Made by a program: the position numbers and the translations under genes
Assembly (NCBI GenBank): GCA_003552985.1
Contig: PUPD01000116.1
Location: 1 to 45,429 of the forward strand
Direction of reading: 5' to 3'
Length of the DNA stretch: 45,429 nucleotides
Source of the DNA: Spirochaetaceae bacterium
GTDB lineage: Bacteria > Spirochaetota > Spirochaetia > DSM-27196 > SLAA01
The notes under the pieces: generated by a model
Told to the model about the DNA's origin: nothing
The model's input: only the letters and a program-made list of their open reading frames with translations
Database searches by the model: none
In this document: piece after piece, positions 16,659 through 23,386 of the stretch
How the letters are laid out: every line of letters starts with the position of its first letter
Position numbering within the stretch: position 1 is the first letter of the stretch

Positions 16659-17560
16659 CGCAGCCCCATAGCCTCGGCCTCGCGCAGCACACGATCGGGA
16701 TAGTCGGTAACGATGCCGTCGACCCCCTGCTCAAGGAGGCGCCGGATCTGCGCCGGGTGATTCACCGTCCACACCAGGAGCTTCAGCCCGCGCAGACCGG
16801 CCGCCCGGCGTACCGGCGGGCTGGTTACGTGAAACCGCCGCGTTCGTTCCGGCACGATCAATGCCTCGTACGCCGGGCGGTAGAAGGCGGTGAGCCGCGC
16901 AATGCTCAACGCCATAAAACGCGAGGCCTCCCTGCGCGAAGCGCCGGTGGCGATCTCCGGCGCATGCTCGCGCAGCGCGGTGGTGGGCCTTCTGTGAAAC
17001 GAGGCTACCACGGTGTTGTCGGCGCGATCGAACTCCCGGATGAGATCGGCTACGGCGACGGCTGCCTCGGGGCTGTTCGGCTTGACCTCAATCAGAATCG
17101 GGACATCAGGGAAGCGCTCGAACACTTCGCGCAGGCTGGGAACCGTGATGTCTCTATCGCGGTAAGGATAGTCTCCGACCGGTCCGGTGCGATAGTAGTG
17201 ACCGGCATCGAGCTCGCGGATTTCGTCCCAGGAATGCTCCGCAACAGGTCCGCTTCCGTCGGTGGTGCGGTCCACCGTCCGATCATGCATTACCACCACC
17301 TTCTCGTCGCCGGTCATCCAGATGTCCATCTCCAGCACGTCGGCTCCCAGCTCCAGCGCGCGCTCGAACCCGTAGATCGTGTTCTCCGGAGCATGCCCCG
17401 GCGCGCCTCGGTGACCGATGATTGCCGGCTGCGGGTACGCCGCCAGCGCAGGGGGGTGTTCAATCGGCTCGCTATGCACAAACAGTCCCAGCATAATGAT
17501 CAGTACCACTCCTCCAACCGTACCAGCAGGAATTATGACAATCGCTCGCAACAATCTCAA
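16655..17560 (-). CDS. Glycerophosphodiester phosphodiesterase, membrane-anchored
   Basis: GDPD enzymes hydrolyse glycerophosphodiesters to sn-glycerol 3-phosphate and an alcohol. The 301-residue protein has an N-terminal membrane segment (residues 5-28), so the catalytic barrel probably faces the periplasm. Active-site motifs: GHRGAPGHAPENT (His50, Arg51, Glu59), LEMDIWMT (Glu77, Asp79) and VVMHDRTVDRTTDG (His92). Its start overlaps the stop of the upstream gamma-glutamyltransferase and its stop overlaps the radical SAM start, both by 4 nt, so the three genes are translationally coupled. Confidence 0.93.
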   Translation of the reverse strand: MRLLRAIVIIPAGTVGGVVLIIMLGLFVHSEPIEHPPALAAYPQPAIIGHRGAPGHAPENTIYGFERALELGADVLEMDIWMTGDEKVVVMHDRTVDRTTDGSGPVAEHSWDEIRELDAGHYYRTGPVGDYPYRDRDITVPSLREVFERFPDVPILIEVKPNSPEAAVAVADLIREFDRADNTVVASFHRRPTTALREHAPEIATGASRREASRFMALSIARLTAFYRPAYEALIVPERTRRFHVTSPPVRRAAGLRGLKLLVWTVNHPAQIRRLLEQGVDGIVTDYPDRVLREAEAMGLR

Positions 17561-19374
17561 TTACCCAACGCTCCCGTATTCTCGCCGCGCGGGTCCGCGC
17601 CGTAGCGCAGGAGGTTTGTCTCGGGATCAGCCATGATGATGTTGGCATTCCCGATTATGGCGCTTCTGCCGAGCTTGTGGCCGCGCTCTTCAAGCTCCCG
17701 ACGCACCGAGACGGGAAAGCCGCGCTCCAGAAACAGCTCGTTACTGGCTTCGTACGGAATCGTCGAAGCAGGGAAAGCATGCGTTATGTAGCGCGGTTGC
17801 GCAACCGCCTCCTGCGGCGACATGCCGAACTCGACGATGTGCATGAACTGCTGGATCTGCCCCTGGGGCTGCGTATCGTAACCGGTGTTGCCGCCCCAGA
17901 AATAGGGCTGACCGTTGCGCATCACCATATAGGGGTTCACGGTATGACGCACCTTCTTCCCCGGTTCGATCAGATTCGGATTTCCCGGCGTTATCTCCAT
18001 GTTGGCCATGCGTTGATTGAGCAGAATGCCGGTCTCGCCGCCGACGAAGAACTGCGCGCCGGTGGACGTGGTTACCGCTGCGGCATTCCCGTACCGGTCA
18101 CGAACCGCGTAGGTCGTGGTGTTGTTCTCGCGCATGACCTCGATACCCCCGCCGGCCGGCCACTCCAATACCGCATCGTCGCGAATACGGTTCCGCTGTG
18201 CGTCTGCATATTCGGGAGACAGCAGCGTAGAAACCGGAACGAACACGCGGTCGGGGTCACCGACGTAATGATACACGTCGATCTTACCGAGCTTGGTTGC
18301 TTCGACAATACGATGAATTGCCTTCGGGTCCTGGGGCTTTAGCGCGGAAAAATCGAACCCCTCGAGGATGTTCAGCGCAATCAACATCGAGATCCCCTGA
18401 CTGTTGGGGGGCGCTTGATAGACGGTGAGGTCGTGATAATCGGTCTTGATCGGATCGCGAATCTCAGCTTCGAACTGCGCGAAATCCTCCCGTGTCAGAA
18501 ACCCGTTATCCTGCTCGAGGAACTCGACCAGCTGTTCGGCAATGGGGCCACGATAGAAGCGATCGCGTGCAGCCTGTAAACCGGAGCTCCGTCCGTCACG
18601 CTCGGCGCCTGAGCGGTAGGCATCCCGAAGACCACGCATCGTTCGGGCAAGGTCCTCCTGCCGAAGGGTATCACCGAGTTGAGGAACCTGGCCCTCATCG
18701 TCGAGGAAGACCTCCCTGGTGTGCCGGGCGGTGCGGATGTTGTCGCGCTCCTGCAGCAGAAAGCCGCGCATACTGCGCGTGACCGGCACCCCGTCTTCCG
18801 CCATCTCGAGCGCAGGCTCCATCAGCTCGTCGAGTTCACGCTCTCCGAAACGCTCAAGCCACACCATCCAGCCGTCCCAAGCGCCGGGTACGATCACGCG
18901 GTGCGGGCCGTAATCGGTGTTCAGCTCGGGATCTCGGAAGAACTCCAGGTCAACCAGCGAGCCGGCCGGCCCCACTCCGTCGAGTGCGAATACCGAGTCG
19001 CTCTCCTGCTCATAGTACAGCGCCCAGGTTTCGCCCCCGAGAAAATGAGAGAAATGCGGCTCGCTGACGCTGATTGCAGCCGCTATCGCGAACGCGACAT
19101 CGGCCGCGTTAGCTCCGTCGGCAAGAAACCGCTCGCCGACCGCGGTGGCCAGCGGATCGCGGGTCGCCACCGCGTATTGCCCCGGAGCGACCGCCCCGGG
19201 AAGCATGGTCTCCAGATCAGGCGCCGTGTCGGGCGGCTCCTCGGCCGCGAGCGGCTCAGCTCCCTGCATTGCAAACAGGGCCACCCCGAACTGCGTTGCA
19301 AGACACGCCGCCACAGCGGCCTGCCACGGCTTACATGCCGGCCCCCGCCGGCCGAGTACATTCATGATGCGCAT
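17557..19374 (-). CDS. Gamma-glutamyltransferase-like Ntn hydrolase, secreted (divergent subfamily)
   Basis: Gamma-glutamyltransferases cleave or transfer the gamma-glutamyl group of glutathione-like compounds in the periplasm after self-cleavage at a Thr. The 605-residue protein has a signal peptide (to about residue 36). The processing site is Thr-Thr-Tyr near residue 420, followed by RDRYGNAAAVTTSTGAQF. The family's Ser-Ser and Gly-Gly oxyanion segments are replaced by VRHTVNPYM and GGNTGYDTQ, so the chemistry may differ. I chose the ATG at 19374 because a -10 box lies 7 nt upstream and the earlier ATG (19404) falls between the promoter boxes. It is coupled to the GDPD gene downstream. Confidence 0.85.
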   Translation of the reverse strand: MRIMNVLGRRGPACKPWQAAVAACLATQFGVALFAMQGAEPLAAEEPPDTAPDLETMLPGAVAPGQYAVATRDPLATAVGERFLADGANAADVAFAIAAAISVSEPHFSHFLGGETWALYYEQESDSVFALDGVGPAGSLVDLEFFRDPELNTDYGPHRVIVPGAWDGWMVWLERFGERELDELMEPALEMAEDGVPVTRSMRGFLLQERDNIRTARHTREVFLDDEGQVPQLGDTLRQEDLARTMRGLRDAYRSGAERDGRSSGLQAARDRFYRGPIAEQLVEFLEQDNGFLTREDFAQFEAEIRDPIKTDYHDLTVYQAPPNSQGISMLIALNILEGFDFSALKPQDPKAIHRIVEATKLGKIDVYHYVGDPDRVFVPVSTLLSPEYADAQRNRIRDDAVLEWPAGGGIEVMRENNTTTYAVRDRYGNAAAVTTSTGAQFFVGGETGILLNQRMANMEITPGNPNLIEPGKKVRHTVNPYMVMRNGQPYFWGGNTGYDTQPQGQIQQFMHIVEFGMSPQEAVAQPRYITHAFPASTIPYEASNELFLERGFPVSVRRELEERGHKLGRSAIIGNANIIMADPETNLLRYGADPRGENTGALGN

Positions 19375-19381
19375 ATAGCTC

Positions 19382-19411
19382 AATATACCGCCCGCCGCGG
19401 GCATTTGTCAG
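19382..19411 (-). promoter_or_regulatory. Promoter of the gamma-glutamyltransferase operon, apparently leaderless
   Basis: On the minus strand CTGACA (19411-19406, 5 of 6), an 18-bp spacer, and TATATT (19387-19382, 5 of 6). Seven nucleotides after the -10 box comes the ATG at 19374, with no purine-rich ribosome site in between. Confidence 0.6.
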
Positions 19412-19499
19412 CGCCCGGGATTCGCCGCCGGCGCGCAGAGCTTACTCGGCGCCCGCTCGGCGCAGCCTACCTTGACCTGCCCCGTCTCGGTCTGTCTGG

Positions 19500-21809
19500 T
19501 CACTCGGGCAGAGTCACTCCCCGGCTTGCATCTTCACGCGGTTCGGCACCGTACTCGATCTCACCGCGCTCGGGATCAAGAATCCGGATCATGTTCGCAC
19601 TACCGAACACACCGCCGTCGACGAGCTCGTGTCCTCGCCGCTGCAACTCCTCGCGGGTCTCGGCCGACACCCCGTCCTCCAAACCGAGACCGTTCTCAGC
19701 AGTGAACGGATAGGTGGTAGCCGGGAACCCTGTCGACTCGAACCGCGGCTGCTCGACCGCCTCCGCCGGGCTCATCCCGTGTTCCACCACCGCAACGAAC
19801 TGCTGCACCTGACCCTGTGCCTGAAAATCTGCACCGGTGTTACCTCCGAGCAGATACGGCCGGCCGTCACGAAGCACCATGTAGGGGTTACTGGTGTGGC
19901 GCACCTTCTTACCCGGCTCGGTAACATTCGGATCGTCGGGATCGTAGTGCATGAACCGCATGCGGTCGTTGATGTGGATTCCGGTGTCGCCGACCACCAG
20001 AAACTGAGCACCGAGGGAGGTCGTCACCGCCGCGGCGTTGCCGTAGCGGTCGACCACATGAAACGTCGTGGTGTAATGGTCATCGCCGTCCACCAGGACA
20101 TCCTCGAACGGCCATTTAAGTGCGGACTCCATTGAGATTCGCCCACGCTGCATCTCAGCGTGCCGATCGGAAAGCAGCTGCTCAACCGGCACCTCGACTG
20201 CATCCGGATCGGCCACATGCCGGTTGCGATCAGCCATCGCAAGCTTGATGGCCTCAACCTGCAGATGCACAGCCTCGGCGCTTCCCGCTTCGTACCCGGC
20301 GAGATCCAGATCCTGGAGAATGTTGAGAGCGATCAACTGGGTGATTCCCTGGCTGTTGGGTGGATTCTGATAGACCGTCAGATCCTGATACTCTATACTG
20401 AGCGGCTCGCGAAACCCGGCGTCATCAAACTCGGTGAAGTCCGAAAGCTCAAAAAGCCCTCCGTGCTCGTCGGAGAAACTGACGATGCGCTCCGCAATCG
20501 GCCCACGGTAGAACTGGTCTTTCGCGGCTTCAAGCGCGGCGCGCTCCCCGCGCTCGCGTTCAGCCTGGTAGGCGTCCACCAACTCGCGGAAGGTATTCGC
20601 GGCGTCCGGCTGATAGATCATATCACCGGCCCGTGCCGGTTGGCCGTTACGCAGATAGATAGCGGCAGTATCCGGCCAGTTGCGGAAATCCTCCACCGAC
20701 TGTGAGAGCCAAGACTCCAAACTCTCGCTGGCCGGGACACCGTCTTCGGCGGCCGCTATCGCCGGCGCCATGAGCTCATCGAGCCCGATCTCGCCGTACT
20801 CCTTCAGCCACTCCATCCAGCCGGCCCACGCGCCCGGCACGTTCGCCATATGCATACCGAACTCTTGGTACCGGTCGGTGTCGCCGAAAAACTCGGCGGT
20901 AGCGGCGCTTGCGGCGCCGGCAACGCCGTCCAACGCGCGCATCTCATCAGCTTCGGCATCGTAGTACAGGGCCCAGGTGCCGCCGCCGAGAATACTCGAG
21001 AACCACGGCTCGGTAACGGTCAGCACCGCCGCCATCGCGAACGCTGCATCGGCCGCCGTTCCGCCGTCCTGCAGCACCGTCTCGGCAGCTGCGGTTGCCA
21101 GGTAGTGGCTCGAGACTGCCGCAGCGCGGTGATCGCCTCCGTCCTGTCCGCCCTGTTGGTCATCTCGGTCGGCATTGCCTCCGCGCCGGGCCGCTCGGGC
21201 GCGTTCCGGCCCGGTCGCGGTGATGAGCGCCGACAGCTCCTCGGGGTCGATCTCACGCGAGCCGTCGGCGGCAACGACAGCGGGCTCCTCATCCCCGTCG
21301 CGTGCGGCGTCAAGCGCTGCTTCCAGAACAGCTTCGAACCTATCTGCGTGCCGGCCGACCTCGCTGAGTCGGTCGGAATTCAGCGTGCCGTCGGGTTCAA
21401 GAGCGTCTCTGGCCTGTTCTGAAGCAGCTGCGGGAGTCGTGTCTCCCGCGTCGCGATACGCAGCCTCGATCACCGCCTGTTCAGACTCCCGGTCACCGAA
21501 CTCGTTGATCCGGTCAACCTCGGCTGAGTGGATTCTGCCGTCGCGCACCTCGAGCAATGCGTAGACAGCCCAGCCGTCGTCGCTATCGACTTCGGTAACT
21601 GCCACGTAGCGCCCGTCGTTGAGGTTTGCGCCGGCAAGGTCGCAACCCATTATTGCACCTGCCAGGATCAGAACGGCGAGCGCACCCGCTGAGGCCAGGC
21701 CGGCCGAGCCGGCTCGCGGGAGCAGTGGAAAATGCGGGATCTTTCGTCTCCGCCGGTCTCGCGGCTCGCGAGCGCCGGGGCGGTCATGCGGGTCTCTATT
21801 TGAACTCAA
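19500..21809 (-). CDS. Lipoprotein gamma-glutamyltransferase with N-terminal TpD/FMN-binding-like domain
   Basis: A 769-residue fusion. The start is TTG at 21809, following AGGAGG; an upstream in-frame ATG (21884) would put two C/G homopolymer runs in the coding region. A long basic n-region (RRRRK) precedes a hydrophobic stretch and the lipobox IMGC at Cys57. Residues about 64-170 resemble the TpD/FMN-binding type domain: LNDGRYVAVTEVDSDDGWAVY, LEVRDGRIHSAEVDRINEFGD. An Asp/Gly-rich linker follows, then a full gamma-glutamyltransferase with a TTTFHVVDRYGNAAAV processing site. As in its paralogue, the SS and GG pocket residues are changed (VRHTSNPYM; GGNTGADF). It probably acts at the periplasmic surface. 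Confidence 0.82.
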   Translation of the reverse strand: MSSNRDPHDRPGAREPRDRRRRKIPHFPLLPRAGSAGLASAGALAVLILAGAIMGCDLAGANLNDGRYVAVTEVDSDDGWAVYALLEVRDGRIHSAEVDRINEFGDRESEQAVIEAAYRDAGDTTPAAASEQARDALEPDGTLNSDRLSEVGRHADRFEAVLEAALDAARDGDEEPAVVAADGSREIDPEELSALITATGPERARAARRGGNADRDDQQGGQDGGDHRAAAVSSHYLATAAAETVLQDGGTAADAAFAMAAVLTVTEPWFSSILGGGTWALYYDAEADEMRALDGVAGAASAATAEFFGDTDRYQEFGMHMANVPGAWAGWMEWLKEYGEIGLDELMAPAIAAAEDGVPASESLESWLSQSVEDFRNWPDTAAIYLRNGQPARAGDMIYQPDAANTFRELVDAYQAERERGERAALEAAKDQFYRGPIAERIVSFSDEHGGLFELSDFTEFDDAGFREPLSIEYQDLTVYQNPPNSQGITQLIALNILQDLDLAGYEAGSAEAVHLQVEAIKLAMADRNRHVADPDAVEVPVEQLLSDRHAEMQRGRISMESALKWPFEDVLVDGDDHYTTTFHVVDRYGNAAAVTTSLGAQFLVVGDTGIHINDRMRFMHYDPDDPNVTEPGKKVRHTSNPYMVLRDGRPYLLGGNTGADFQAQGQVQQFVAVVEHGMSPAEAVEQPRFESTGFPATTYPFTAENGLGLEDGVSAETREELQRRGHELVDGGVFGSANMIRILDPERGEIEYGAEPREDASRGVTLPE

Positions 21810-21830
21810 AACGCACCTCCTCGTGGTTTT

Positions 21831-21847
21831 CCCCCCCGGGTCCCCCC
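21831..21847. repeat. C7 and C6 homopolymer runs in the 5' leader of the lipoprotein transferase gene
   Basis: Seven C (21831-21837), GGGT, then six C (21842-21847) on the + strand, that is, G-runs in the mRNA leader of the minus-strand gene, 22 nt before its TTG start. They lie in non-coding leader if the TTG start is right. Such runs can vary in length by slippage. Confidence 0.5.
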
Positions 21848-21957
21848 ACCGCAGGATGCTTGCTTTGAGCAACATCAGTGCCACAAGGTACCGCTTTTAA
21901 ATACAAGCCGTCCAGTCATAAACCCGGTGGAAGACGAAATTTGCGCTACAGCTCTTT

Positions 21958-21992
21958 CCGGCCGCCGATATCACGCGTGTATAGGCGGCCGG
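21958..21992. promoter_or_regulatory. Perfect 9-bp inverted repeat, candidate operator between divergent genes
   Basis: CCGGCCGCC (21958-21966) and GGCGGCCGG (21984-21992) flank a 17-nt centre that itself holds the 8-bp palindrome CACGCGTG (21972-21979). It sits between the lipoprotein transferase (minus) and the thiolase (plus) genes, 104 bp before the thiolase start. Both flanking genes begin rather than end here, so a terminator role is unlikely and a dimeric regulator site is the better guess. Confidence 0.5.
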
Positions 21993-22096
21993 ATGCATGG
22001 TATGGTTAAAGGGAAGAAGCACGCGAACGGGATCCGCGTCCGGCCATATTCAAGACGCCGGCGAACCGTTGACGCGGATAGCAGGGGGCCTCGGCA

Positions 22097-23386
22097 ATGA
22101 CCGAACGAATAGCAGTGGTAAGCGGCGCACGCACTCCAATAGGGAAAGCCGATGGTTCGCTAAGAGACCTACGTGCCGACGATCTCGGCGCCTTTGCGGT
22201 CAAGGAGGCGGTGATTCGTGCGCCACTTCCGGCAAGCGAGTACGGAGAGCTTATCTTCGGGTCTGTAGCGCAGCCGATAGATGCGCCGAACATCGCCCGC
22301 GTTATCGGCATCAAATCCGGTTTACCGGAGGCGCTCCCGGCCTACACCGTGCAGCGCAACTGTGCATCAGGGATCGATTCGATCGCTGCCGCCTCCGCTA
22401 AGCTGTTACTTGGTGACGCCGAGATCATTGTGGCCGGCGGCGGCGAGTCCATGAGCAACATTCCCCTGTTCTTCGGAACCGAGTACCGCCGTTTCCTGGC
22501 CCGTTGGGACGCCGCAAGGGGAAAACGCGCGCGCCTGCAGGCGCTGCTGCGTTTCCGTCCTCGTTTTCTGCGTCCGGTCGCGGGGCTCCGGCAGGTGCTG
22601 ACCGATCCGCTCTCCGGCATGCTGATGGGCGAGACCGCCGAGCTCCTTGCACGCGAGTTCCGCATCACCAGGCGTGAGCAGGATGAGTACGCGCTGCTGA
22701 GCCATCAGCGCGCGACGCGCGCCGTTGCAGAGGAGCTCGTAAAGGACGAAATCGTACCGGTGCCGCTCCCGCCCCAGTACCAAACCCTGCAACGAGCGGA
22801 TGAAGGTCCGCGCCCGGGGCAGACGCTCGAACAGCTCGCCAAGCTCTCGCCCTATTTCAACCGCCATACCGGGACCGTGACCGTGGGAAACTCCAGTCAG
22901 ATCAGCGACGGGGCGGCCGCCGTGACCCTGATGCGCGAGAGCACGGCGAAAGCACGCGGAGTTGAGCCGCTCGGGTTCATCCGCGGATACGCCACGGTAG
23001 CGGTGAAGCCTGAGCGGATGGGCCTCGGTCCTGTGTACGCCACGGCGAGGCTGATGGAGCTCACCGGTTCCGAGATCACCGACTTCGAGCTGATCGAGCT
23101 GAACGAGGCTTTCGCCGCCGTCGTGCTTGCCAACGAACGTGCCTTCGCTTCCGCCGAGTTCGCCCGCGACCACCTAAACCGCCCCCGCGCACTAGGCACA
23201 ATAGACCGCGCGCGGCTCAATCCCGAGGGCGGAGCGATAGCGTTGGGGCACCCGCTCGGTATGAGCGGCACGCGGCTCGTGCTACATCTGCTGCATGCGC
23301 TTCGCAGACGACGGGCGCAGACAGGTCTCGCCACCCTCTGCGTCGGCGGCGGTCAGGGCACAGCAGTCATGTTGGAGGTAGTGTGA
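22097..23386 (+). CDS. fadI: Acetyl-CoA acyltransferase (thiolase, FadI-like)
   Basis: Thiolase carries out the last step of fatty acid beta-oxidation, splitting 3-ketoacyl-CoA with CoA into acetyl-CoA and a shortened acyl-CoA. At 429 residues it is close to FadI (436). The nucleophilic Cys is in QRNCASGIDS (about residue 90), the His in GGAIALGHPLGMSGTR, and the second Cys in LCVGGGQG. An insertion near residues 135-165 (basic, RFRPRFLRPV) is typical of the FadI/trifunctional-beta subgroup. Its TGA overlaps the next gene's ATG, so both subunits are made together. No acyl-CoA dehydrogenase or acyl-CoA synthetase gene is nearby. Confidence 0.88.
   Translation: MTERIAVVSGARTPIGKADGSLRDLRADDLGAFAVKEAVIRAPLPASEYGELIFGSVAQPIDAPNIARVIGIKSGLPEALPAYTVQRNCASGIDSIAAASAKLLLGDAEIIVAGGGESMSNIPLFFGTEYRRFLARWDAARGKRARLQALLRFRPRFLRPVAGLRQVLTDPLSGMLMGETAELLAREFRITRREQDEYALLSHQRATRAVAEELVKDEIVPVPLPPQYQTLQRADEGPRPGQTLEQLAKLSPYFNRHTGTVTVGNSSQISDGAAAVTLMRESTAKARGVEPLGFIRGYATVAVKPERMGLGPVYATARLMELTGSEITDFELIELNEAFAAVVLANERAFASAEFARDHLNRPRALGTIDRARLNPEGGAIALGHPLGMSGTRLVLHLLHALRRRRAQTGLATLCVGGGQGTAVMLEVV

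Noticed and set aside
16616-17605. 329-codon plus-strand frame over the glycerophosphodiesterase
   Set aside because: Shadow of the minus-strand enzyme, which has all GDPD active-site motifs.
21831-21847. G-quadruplex in the transferase leader
   Set aside because: Only two long G-runs are present; four are needed for an intramolecular quadruplex.
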